Shown: one piece after another, positions 8,837-15,158 of the stretch
How positions within the stretch are numbered: the first letter of the stretch is position 1
Layout: each line of letters opens with the position of its first letter
Origin: Lapidilactobacillus luobeiensis
GTDB lineage: Bacteria > Bacillota > Bacilli > Lactobacillales > Lactobacillaceae
Assembly (NCBI RefSeq): GCF_024345205.1
Contig: NZ_BROC01000023.1
Span: 1 to 46,860 of the forward strand
Length of the DNA stretch: 46,860 bases
Direction: 5' to 3'
Notes under the pieces: model-generated
Seen by the model: only the letters and a program-made list of their open reading frames with translations
What the model was told of the DNA's origin: nothing
Databases searched by the model: none
Program-made: the position numbers and the translations under genes

Positions 8837-8994
8837 GCAACCGCCTCAGGACGTTTGTCGTGGCTGGAAACGTGCTCACCAACCCAGCTCCTTGCGCTTA
8901 GCTACGCAATTATTCCGGAGCTACCCGGGTCGGTTCGCACTCTGTTTCGAACGCAGTGGGCATCGTTTTGAGCCACACGTCCTGAAGCGGTTGC
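8837..8994 (-). repeat. Repeat A copy 2 with a nested, shortened B element (B8)
   Basis: An A element in reverse orientation, bounded by GCAACCGCCTCAGGACGT and a complementary arm with one G.U pair. A B element is inserted at 8868-8947 at exactly the position occupied in copy 3. Both parts are internally deleted: A lost 80 bp between two GGCTCA direct repeats, and B8 lost about 45 bp of its inner hairpin. It is the outer part of the left half of a long inverted repeat. Confidence 0.85.
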
Positions 8995-9137
8995 TAAGCA
9001 GCTATATGCTTATCTGCAATCGAAGTTGGGTATCTGACGAAGTGATTTTGTAAGTGGGGTCTTCAAAACTCAAGCGAGTGTTGATTGGAAATCTGACAAT
9101 TTGTTTGAGTCATCAAGAATCTACTCTACTTCATCAG
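8995..9137 (-). repeat. Linker of the left inverted-repeat unit
   Basis: Joins A2 to C1. Read on the minus strand it aligns loosely with 14506-14700: both share TTCGTCA, then CGATTGCAG and a small hairpin just before A. That hairpin reads TAAGC/GCTTA here and TAGGC/GCCTA in the right copy, again a paired change. No gene is seen. Confidence 0.6.
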
Positions 9138-9430
9138 ACAGACTGCATTGGTGTCACCAATTTAAAGTTGTGATCTCTAACCACGGCCGTAAATTGCGTG
9201 GCTCCCCATCAATTGGCCATAGCTTGCCAGTCGGCGTGAGTGCTTAAATGAATAAGATAACGTTAAGCGGCTGGAGCGGAGAAATTCGGGGTGAGATCGC
9301 CGTGAAATTGGTCTTAGTGGCTTTGCCACTTAGACCAAGGCTCAGCTTCGAGATTCGCGCGGGTTTTGCGAAGCTCAAAGTGACGCCCACAGCGAGCTCA
9401 CCCCAAATTTCGCAGCGCAAGCTGCGGGCA
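9138..9430 (-). repeat. Palindromic repeat C, copy 1
   Basis: About 290 bp matching 14201-14505 in inverted orientation. A 160-bp palindromic core (9267-9428) has GGGGTGAGATCGC-type arms, and an inner hairpin TTGGTCTTAGTGGC/GCCACTTAGACCAA with three unpaired bases. In copy 2 that hairpin reads TTGTCCT/AGGACAA with GCGGC/GCCGC, so the stem is kept with different bases. The flank 9138-9266 contains the perfect palindrome ATTGGTG-ACACCAAT. The tail of this flank resembles a decayed reading frame, but stops interrupt it. Confidence 0.8.
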
Positions 9431-9547
9431 AACGGCATGAAAACCCGTTGAAGAACCGCCCCTGTGATCAAGAATATTCATAAAAAATAACATTAGGCTA
9501 AAACGCGGAAATGATAACGCTTTTATTTTATAAAAAATTCATTTTTT

Positions 9548-9576
9548 TTGACAAGTACTAACCATTATACTAGTAT
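9548..9576 (+). promoter_or_regulatory. Strong promoter of the small-peptide transcript
   Basis: Consensus TTGACA (9548-9553), 17-bp spacer, TAGTAT (9571-9576). One of the best promoters in the window, with predicted start near 9583. Confidence 0.85.
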
Positions 9577-9582
9577 AAGTTT

Positions 9583-9713
9583 AAAGGGGTATCCTTACTC
9601 TCATGGGCACGTGTCGGGTACACGTGTCCCGTAAGCAAGTATGGTTTAGGATACTTTTAGGTTAAAAAGTAAAATGTGGTTGATGAATGACAAGTGTTCA
9701 ACACCTTATTAAG
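9583..9713 (+). promoter_or_regulatory. Strongly folded 5' leader of the small-peptide gene
   Basis: About 140 nt separate the promoter from the start codon. The first ~85 nt form one long hairpin: AAAG-GTATCCT pairs with AGGATAC-TTTT, capped by GGGCACGTGT pairing with ACACGTGTCCC (one bulge). The ribosome binding site AAGGAGG at 9711-9717 is left outside the hairpin. It does not match the Mn2+, Mg2+ or c-di-AMP riboswitches that I can recall. Confidence 0.6.
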
Positions 9714-9724
9714 GAGGATCATCA

Positions 9725-9832
9725 ATGATTGGCGATAAATTAGTAGTTTTAACGGCGCTTGTAATCGTGATCGTTCTGCTTTTGATTTTGACGATTGCTG
9801 TACTCCATTTGGTGAAGGTAATTAAGCGGTAG
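9725..9832 (+). CDS. Small hydrophobic membrane peptide, 35 residues
   Basis: Too short for ordinary gene calls but well supported. It has a consensus promoter, AAGGAGGATCATCA directly before the ATG, and a protein-like composition. The peptide begins MIGDKLVVLTALVIVIVL, forms one transmembrane helix of about 24 residues, and ends in a basic tail (HLVKVIKR). Such a shape is seen in small regulatory membrane proteins and in type I toxins, but I see no clear antisense promoter, and it has no specific similarity to Fst or TxpA that I can recognise. It lies next to inverted repeat C1 and upstream of tRNA-Leu. Function unknown. Confidence 0.7.
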   Translation: MIGDKLVVLTALVIVIVLLLILTIAVLHLVKVIKR

Positions 9833-9869
9833 AAAGCAGTGTCACCGCTGTTCGTTCACGAATTCATAA

Positions 9870-9991
9870 GGACCACTTCAGCACGATGATGTCATGATCT
9901 GGTCCGTGTCAACTCGAGAAACCAACTCATGAAGGATTCAAGGCGATTTCTTTGACGACATGATTCTGTTATTTTATCGGGATCATGTCGT
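9870..9991 (+). terminator. Two hairpins after the small-peptide gene; the second is a likely terminator
   Basis: GGACCA (9870-9875) pairs with TGGTCC (9900-9905). ACGACATGAT (9955-9964) pairs with ATCATGTCGT (9982-9991) and is followed by TTCGTGTCT. The T tract is weak, so these may be structural or an antisense-type RNA rather than a simple terminator. The remainder of 9833-10146 holds no gene that I can see. Confidence 0.45.
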
Positions 9992-10146
9992 TTCGTGTCT
10001 CTAGACCGCTGCTTGATCTCAAGATTCCGCCGCGCAATACAGTGAGTCGATCATCGTCTTCTTTGAGTCTTTACCACGGCGGTCCAAGTGGGCGCTGGCA
10101 TTGACCAGTGGTAAAAACTGGCGCGAAGACCGGTGGCAAAATTTTG

Positions 10147-10175
10147 TTGACCTAGCTTGTAAAATAACTTATAAT
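10147..10175 (+). promoter_or_regulatory. Promoter of tRNA-Leu
   Basis: TTGACC (10147-10152), 17-bp spacer, consensus TATAAT (10170-10175), 17 bp before the tRNA. Confidence 0.85.
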
Positions 10176-10192
10176 GAATGTTGCATTGTTTC

Positions 10193-10278
10193 GCGGGCAT
10201 GGCGGAACTGGTAGACGCGCAAGACTAAGGATCTTGTGGCCACTTATGGCCGTGGAAGTTCGAGTCTTCTTGCCCGCA
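10193..10278 (+). tRNA. tRNA-Leu (anticodon AAG)
   Basis: An 86-nt class II tRNA. The acceptor stem is GCGGGCA/TGCCCGC with discriminator A, the D-arm follows with GGCGGAACTGGTAGACGC, and the anticodon loop CTAAGGA gives AAG. A long variable arm (GTGGCC.TTAT.GGCCGTG) and the T-arm GTTCGAGTC are present. The 3' CCA is not encoded. It has its own promoter and terminator, so it is a single-gene unit. Confidence 0.95.
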
Positions 10279-10294
10279 TCATCATTGATCGGAA

Positions 10295-10330
10295 GGCCCG
10301 TCAGTTGCTCTCAACTGGCGGGTCTTTGTT
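10295..10330 (+). terminator. Terminator of tRNA-Leu
   Basis: CCCG-CAGTTG pairs with CAACTG-CGGG, followed by TCTTTGTTGT. Confidence 0.8.
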
Positions 10331-10360
10331 GTATATATATTGGCGCCTTTAAAATAAAAA

Positions 10361-10446
10361 AACCAGTGCGCACCGCACCATTGCCGCTTTGTTGATGCTA
10401 AGAACAAAAATCAACAGTTCGACCTGGTGGTGACACTGGTTTTTTC
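10361..10446 (-). terminator. Large three-helix hairpin, terminator of the sprT-side operon
   Basis: AACCAGTG/CACTGGTT closes the structure. Next comes CACC..ACCA against TGGTGGTG, then TGTTGAT/ATCAACA at the tip. T runs flank it on both strands, so it can terminate the minus-strand genes 10502-13545. It is much larger than an ordinary terminator. Confidence 0.7.
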
Positions 10447-10501
10447 TAATTTTTAAACTACTGGCTACTGCGGTCACCAGCTTGATTCAAAGCCAAGCCA
10501 C

Positions 10502-10816
10502 TTACGGGAGCGCTGGCGTCCCCACTACTTGTTCGATCGCGGCGATCAGCTGATCAGCTTCGTCGAAATCAGCATCACATTCCATAAAAGCGGCGTGATC
10601 GATTTGACGCCAAGGGTCAGTGACATCTTTATACTGATGTTCAAACTTCTTGATCTGATACTGACCATCGGCACTGACACGTACGATCAAACAACCTTGA
10701 GCCGATTTATAAGCATGGGTGAATTCCACTGGGAAAGTAGTTTCTGCTTGAACAGGGCGCTGTTGGCGGCCCTTGATCGTATCACCGATATTTTGCGCAA
10801 GTAAAGCTAACTTCAT
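10502..10816 (-). CDS. Conserved-looking small protein of unknown function
   Basis: About 104 residues from the ATG at 10816 (MKLALLAQNIGDTIKGRQQ). An ATG at 10825 is also possible, and neither has a strong ribosome binding site. The sequence is soluble and mixed alpha/beta, with notable segments FPVEFTHAYKSAQGCLIVRVS and YKDVTDPWRQIDHAAFMECDADFDEADQLIAAIEQV. I do not recognise a family or a catalytic motif. The open frame continues upstream into sprT, but that part reads as the shadow of another frame. It follows sprT on the same strand with a gap of about 80 bp, and a large hairpin ends the transcript. Cotranscription with tex-sprT is likely. Confidence 0.65.
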   Translation of the reverse strand: MKLALLAQNIGDTIKGRQQRPVQAETTFPVEFTHAYKSAQGCLIVRVSADGQYQIKKFEHQYKDVTDPWRQIDHAAFMECDADFDEADQLIAAIEQVVGTPALP

Positions 10817-10895
10817 TTTTCTCATTCCATTTCTGTGAGCTAAAAACCCCACTGCTACTTTCGAACTTATGACTACGCAACCCACCATTAGGACG

Positions 10896-11363
10896 CTAGG
10901 ATGCTGAAAGCGGCACTTGGCGTAACCGTCCCTGACAACGGCCACAAACAAAACGACGTAGATCGATGCGCCGTTGACGCCGATAGTGTTGCCCGCAACT
11001 CTGGCAAACATACTCATAGCGTTGCTTGTTGACCTTCGTGACTGGCGCTGCCGTCGCTGGCACATAACGGGAACCGCCGACCTGCGCCAACAAATTTTTA
11101 AAGGCGGCCGAGCGATGTTGATAGGGTCGCCCGCTTAAATGTAAGTGATAGTGACACAATTCATGCTTGACGATGCCAATGAACTCGGCGCGGGATAATG
11201 TGGCGGCGTAAGTCGGATTGAAATCAAGGTGATGGTCGCCGATAAAGTAACGACCTCCCGTTGTCTTCAAGCGCCGATTGAACCGTGCTTGGTGGCGAAA
11301 CGGTTGCTGAAAAGCGCTCAACGAGACCTGTTCGACCAAGGCCTGCAATTCTTGATCAGTCAC
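10896..11363 (-). CDS. SprT-like zinc metalloprotease-fold protein
   Basis: A 155-residue SprT/YdcK-family protein. The start matches the family opening (TDQELQALVEQVSLSAF), followed by FRHQARFNRRLKTTGGRY. The zincin motif is HELCH in VKHELCHYHLH at about 65-75. A C-terminal zinc ribbon has CQSC near 119 and CGRC near 139. Eukaryotic relatives (Spartan) cleave DNA-protein crosslinks; the role of bacterial short forms is not settled. The GTG at 11363 is chosen by family alignment and overlaps the end of tex by 8 bp; a GTG at 11375 is the alternative. The overlap implies translational coupling to tex, itself a nucleic-acid-binding protein. Confidence 0.9.
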   Translation of the reverse strand: MTDQELQALVEQVSLSAFQQPFRHQARFNRRLKTTGGRYFIGDHHLDFNPTYAATLSRAEFIGIVKHELCHYHLHLSGRPYQHRSAAFKNLLAQVGGSRYVPATAAPVTKVNKQRYEYVCQSCGQHYRRQRRIDLRRFVCGRCQGRLRQVPLSAS

Positions 11364-13545
11364 GAGACAACCCACGCATCGTCAGGCCGATCCGCTCCCG
11401 CTCCAAGTCGATATTGAGGATCTTGACTTTAACGATATCCCCAACGGCCACTTCAGCGCTCGGATTTTTGACAAAATGATCAGCCAACTGGGAAATATGC
11501 ACAAATCCATCGTGTTTAACGCCAATATCGACAAAGGCGCCAAAATCGACAACGTTGCGCACCGTCCCTTGTAATTCCATGCCCATTTGCAGATCCTCGA
11601 TCGACATCACATCTTGCCGTAAAAGCGGCGCAGGAACATTGTCACGCAGATCGCGACCGGGCTTGCAAAGGCCACTGATGATATCACGTAAGGTACTGCG
11701 GCCCACTTGATTATTAGCGCTTAAACGATCCAAGTCTAATAAGCGACTAAACGTTTGTAATTGTTCTGAACCCAGATCCGCTTTAGTTAGATGGAGTTCC
11801 TGCAGGATCTGCGCGGCGATTGGATAACTTTCCGGATGGATATCTGTGTTATCCAAGGGTTCAGTCCCGGCGATGATCCGCAAGAAACCAACTGCCTGTT
11901 GGTAGGTTTTAGGCCCTAGACGAGGTACTTTTTGCAGCTGTTTCCGATTGGCGAAGCGCCCGTTTTCATTGCGATAGGCCACGATATTGGCAGAGATCGT
12001 CGCTGATAATCCCGAAATATGTTGCAATAGATCGACACTAGCCGTATTAAGGTCAACGCCAACATTATTGACAACATTTTCAACCACGATATCCAATTGC
12101 TCACTAAGCGCTTTTTGACTGACATCATGTTGATATTGGCCAACACCCACTGACCGTGGATCGATCTTCAACAATTCGGACAAAGGATCTTGCAACCGAC
12201 GAGCGATACTGACCGCTGAACGTTCCTCAACGTGAAGCTCTGGAAATTCAGCCCGCGCGTTGTCACTGGCTGAATAGACGGAAGCCCCAGCCTCGTTGAC
12301 GATCACATAATAGATCGTGCGCGAACTTTGTTTGATCGTTTCTGCGACAAACTGCTCAGATTCACGACTAGCCGTCCCGTTGCCAATGGCGATCATCGTC
12401 ACTTGATATTTTTCAAGAAAATCTAAAAACTGTTGTGGCGCCTGTTCACGCAATTTTTGACTGGCCGGTTTGTGCGGATAGATAACCAATTTATCCAAAA
12501 ACTTACCCGTACCATCGACCACCGCCAGTTTACAGCCTGTTCGATAGGCAGGGTCAAAGCCTAAAACGACCTTGCCCTTCAAAGGCGGCTGTAATAACAG
12601 GTGGCGCAGGTTTTCACCAAAAACATTGATTGCTTGAGCGTCCGCCAACTCTTTTTGCTTGGCCCGCAATTCCCGCTCGATCGCAGGTCCAATAAAGCGT
12701 TTGTAAGCATCCGCGACAGCCGCCTGGACCAATTCCGAGGCAAACTGGTTTCGCCGCGAATCAGTTTGACGCGTTAGGTGCGCCACGATCACGCTCGTAT
12801 CTACCACAAGGGCAACTTTGAGGATCCCTTCTTTTTCCGCACGATTGATCGCCAAAACTTGATGGGGCGCCAATTTAGCTAAAGGCTGGCTAAAATCATA
12901 ATAGAGCCGATAAACACCCTTCTCATCGGCATCCTCATCTTTGACCTGAGCAGTCAGAGCGCCCTGCCGTTGAGTATATTGGCGTGTCCACTCGCGAGAA
13001 GTAGCCACATCACCAAACTCATCTGCCAGGATCTCGTGGACCCCCGCCCAGACCGCAGCGACATCAGGTAATTCTTGCTCGGCGTCACAATATTGCGCCG
13101 CCGTTTTCTCCCACTGTTCCCGCGAAAAATTAGGTTGTTGACGGACCTGTTCCGCTAAAGGCGCCAACCCATGAGCACGGGCCACGGTCGCCTTGCTTTT
13201 CCGCTTTTGCTTATACGGTAGATAAAGGTCCTCGACCTGTTGCAGTTTGGCAGCCTGTTCAAGGGCCTGTTGCAATGCTGGCGTGAGTTTCCCCTGCTCT
13301 GTGATCGAACGCAAAACCTCGTCCTTGCGCTTATTCAAGGCCATGAATCGTTCAAAAGTCGTCTCGATCGTGCGGATCTGGACTTCATCTAAATTTCCGG
13401 TGCGCTCTTTACGATAGCGGGCGATAAAAGGTACCGTGTTGCCTTCGTCCAACATGGTCAAGACCGCAGTCACCGCCGCTGGCTTAAACGTTAATTCTTG
13501 TTGCGCTTGTTTTAACGCTTTTGGTTCTAAAATTGTCTCCGTCAT
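11356..13545 (-). CDS. tex: Tex-family RNA-binding protein
   Basis: A 729-residue Tex protein, normal length, with domains in the expected order: N-terminal helical region, YqgF-type RNase H-like domain (VVLGFDPAYRTGCKLAVVDGTGKF near 323-346), helix-hairpin-helix region (HISGLSATISANIVAYR and VPRLGPKTYQQAVGFLRI, about 505-560), and a C-terminal S1 domain (GTVRNVVDFGAFVDIGVKHDGFVHISQL, about 655-682). Tex binds nucleic acid and is linked to transcription and toxin expression in other bacteria; its exact role in lactobacilli is unclear. The ATG follows AGGATTTTTA. It is the first gene of a probable operon with sprT and the small gene after it. Confidence 0.96.
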   Translation of the reverse strand: MTETILEPKALKQAQQELTFKPAAVTAVLTMLDEGNTVPFIARYRKERTGNLDEVQIRTIETTFERFMALNKRKDEVLRSITEQGKLTPALQQALEQAAKLQQVEDLYLPYKQKRKSKATVARAHGLAPLAEQVRQQPNFSREQWEKTAAQYCDAEQELPDVAAVWAGVHEILADEFGDVATSREWTRQYTQRQGALTAQVKDEDADEKGVYRLYYDFSQPLAKLAPHQVLAINRAEKEGILKVALVVDTSVIVAHLTRQTDSRRNQFASELVQAAVADAYKRFIGPAIERELRAKQKELADAQAINVFGENLRHLLLQPPLKGKVVLGFDPAYRTGCKLAVVDGTGKFLDKLVIYPHKPASQKLREQAPQQFLDFLEKYQVTMIAIGNGTASRESEQFVAETIKQSSRTIYYVIVNEAGASVYSASDNARAEFPELHVEERSAVSIARRLQDPLSELLKIDPRSVGVGQYQHDVSQKALSEQLDIVVENVVNNVGVDLNTASVDLLQHISGLSATISANIVAYRNENGRFANRKQLQKVPRLGPKTYQQAVGFLRIIAGTEPLDNTDIHPESYPIAAQILQELHLTKADLGSEQLQTFSRLLDLDRLSANNQVGRSTLRDIISGLCKPGRDLRDNVPAPLLRQDVMSIEDLQMGMELQGTVRNVVDFGAFVDIGVKHDGFVHISQLADHFVKNPSAEVAVGDIVKVKILNIDLERERIGLTMRGLSRD

Positions 13546-13594
13546 TAAAAATCCTGTCTCCCCAAATAAAGTTCGTTCGGCTGTCCTGACTTGA

Positions 13595-14032
13595 TCAAAC
13601 TAACGCGGTGATCCGCTGCAGATATTTACTCATACGTTCCGTCGCGTCATCTTGTTGCGCTTCAGCTGCCGCAAAAGCCGTCTGATCGACTGTTTGATCT
13701 TCATGTAAACTGGCCGCCATTTTTTGACAACCATCTGCAAAGTCTTGATAGGCAGCTACTAACAATTTATGATTGCCCATCAAACGCGCAGGGGCTGTTC
13801 CCTTGGCTAAACGTGCGCATAATTCTTGATATTCTTCCGATCGTGTTGTGAATACCTCGCGCGTTTCGGTAAATTTGACCGGCGCCATTTCCGCGATCTG
13901 ATCGTCTGCCAGCGCTGTCTTCAACGCCCGAAACATTGGATCCAACTCTTCTTGGATCTGCTCTGTCCGTTCAACGACCTGATTGATCGTCAGCCCATAG
14001 TGCATCGCTTTTTGCTGCATTTTATTAGCCAT
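13595..14032 (-). CDS. Helical protein of unknown function
   Basis: A 145-residue soluble protein, almost entirely predicted helix and rich in Ala, Glu and Gln, starting MANKMQQKAMHYGLTINQ. The ATG at 14032 follows AGAGGTAGACAAG, which decides the start; the open frame upstream runs through repeat B6 and is not coding. Residues such as RTEQIQEELDPMFRALKTAL suggest a helical bundle. I do not recognise the family, and no cysteine or histidine cluster suggests metal binding. It lies 49 bp upstream of tex on the same strand. A TATAAT at the edge of repeat B6 could serve as its -10, without an obvious -35. Confidence 0.75.
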   Translation of the reverse strand: MANKMQQKAMHYGLTINQVVERTEQIQEELDPMFRALKTALADDQIAEMAPVKFTETREVFTTRSEEYQELCARLAKGTAPARLMGNHKLLVAAYQDFADGCQKMAASLHEDQTVDQTAFAAAEAQQDDATERMSKYLQRITALV

Positions 14033-14069
14033 CTTGTCTACCTCTTCAAAATTGATAAGTCTATTATAA

Positions 14070-14191
14070 CAGAGTGCGCAGCACAACGGTTTGCTTTTGA
14101 GCATTAGCCTAACAACTATTTTGGAGGCTGATTTGTGCCTCCGGAATAGTTGTGTAGCTAAGCGCAGAAAGCAGTTGTGCGGAGCACGCTT
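14070..14191 (+). repeat. Hairpin repeat B6
   Basis: A full B element with an outer stem unlike the others (TTGCTTT region pairing with AAAGCA, then CACAAC with GTTGTG) and the inner stem ACAACTATT/AATAGTTGT plus GGAGGC/GCCTCC. It adjoins repeat C copy 2. Confidence 0.85.
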
Positions 14192-14200
14192 TGATAACGG

Positions 14201-14505
14201 CCGCAGCTTGCGCTGCGAAATTCGGGGTGAGCTCGCTGTGGGCGTCACTTTGAGCTTCGCAAAACCCGCGAATCTCAAAGCTGAGCCTTGTCCTAAGCGG
14301 CAAAGCCGCCAAGGACAATTTCACGGCGAGCTCACCCCGAATTTCTCCGCTCCAGCCGCTCAACGTTTTAACAGTCGTTTAAGCACTCACGCCGACTGGC
14401 AAGCTATGACCAATTGGTGGGGAACCACGCGGCTAACGACCGTGGTTAGTGGTCAGCATTTTTACATTGGTGACACCAGTGAAGTCTGTCTGATGAACTA
14501 AGGCA
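14201..14505 (+). repeat. Palindromic repeat C, copy 2
   Basis: The inverted partner of 9138-9430. The core palindrome spans 14201-14360 with arms around GGGGTGAGCTCGC and the hairpin TTGTCCT/AGGACAA. The flank to 14505 keeps an 18-bp block (CACTCACGCCGACTGGCA) and the palindrome around TTGGTGACACCA. An open stretch ending DWQAMTNWWGTTRLTTVV resembles protein, but copy 1 is interrupted by stops, so I do not call a gene. Confidence 0.8.
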
Positions 14506-14700
14506 AGCTCTGGATGAATCAACTGAATCTGTTGGGTTCACCTAGAATTGTTTATGGAGCGGGTAAAGATTTCAAACCAACTAATCCGAATCCATTATGC
14601 TGCATTACCACCCCAAAAGCGGGCAGTTGTTTGATCTCTAGCTTGCCAAAGCAGTTCGTCAAATCCTTGCCTCGATTGCAGTTAGGCGCAATTCTGCCTA
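14506..14700 (+). repeat. Linker of the right inverted-repeat unit
   Basis: Joins C2 and A3. Parts align with the left linker 8995-9137: TTCGTCAAATCC, then TCGATTGCAG and the hairpin TAGGC/GCCTA. No gene is seen. Confidence 0.55.
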
Positions 14701-14983
14701 GCAACCGCCTCAGGACGTGTGGCTCAGTGGTGAGATTATTCTTAGCGATTTATCGCTTAGAATAAGGCTCGATTTTGAGACAAGCCGTGGGTTTCGGATT
14801 GGCTCAAAACGATGCCCACTGCGTTCGAAACAGAGTGCGAACCGACCCGGGTAGCTCCTGAGCATTAGCCTAGCAATTGTTTTGGAAGCTGTATTTTGCT
14901 TCCGGAACAATTGCGTAGCTAAGCGCAAGGAGCTGGGTCGGTGAGCACGTTTCCAGCCACGACAAACGTCCTGAGGCGGTTGC
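14701..14983 (+). repeat. Repeat A copy 3 carrying nested B element
   Basis: A full A element with arms GCAACCGCCTCAGGACGT and its exact complement at 14966-14983. The inner hairpin TTATTCTTAGCGA/TCGCTTAGAATAA is perfect and differs in sequence from that of copy 1. The element is split at GCGTT by B7. It is the right end of the long inverted repeat. Confidence 0.88.
14828..14952 (+). repeat. Hairpin repeat B7 inserted within A3
   Basis: A complete B element from AAACAGAGTGCG to GAGCACGTTT. Stems are ACCGACCC/GGGTCGGT, AGCTCCT/AGGAGCT, GCAATTGTT/AACAATTGC and GGAAGC/GCTTCC, all perfect. It lies inside A3 at the same junction as B8 in A2, while A1 shows the uninterrupted site. No clear target-site duplication is visible. 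Confidence 0.88.
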
Positions 14984-15040
14984 GTCACCACACAAACCCG
15001 GCATACCTGCAATTAAGCATACGAACAAGAAAAAGAGCCA

Positions 15041-15075
15041 AAAAACTACCGACAAAATTGCTGTCGGTAGTTTTT
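15041..15075 (-). terminator. Terminator of the P-type ATPase gene
   Basis: AAAAACTACCGACA pairs perfectly with TGTCGGTAGTTTTT around a 7-nt loop; T runs exist on both strands. Confidence 0.92.
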
Positions 15076-15158
15076 AATGACTCATTAACTGTGGCTGCCA
15101 CACGCGGCAACCTCTGTCCCTGACAAACTGATCAGGGTTTTCCCACGAAGATCAGTCC

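Noticed and set aside
9583-9724. Second yybP-ykoY riboswitch
   Set aside because: It has AAGGGGTA near its 5' end, but the matching TGAGACC-type strand is absent and the fold is a single long hairpin.
9725-9991. Type I toxin-antitoxin pair
   Set aside because: The peptide has the right shape, but I found no convincing antisense promoter or antisense RNA; kept as a question in the findings only.
14091-14501. 136-codon frame through repeats B6 and C2
   Set aside because: It crosses palindromic repeats, has no ribosome binding site, and the other C copy has stops in the same frame.
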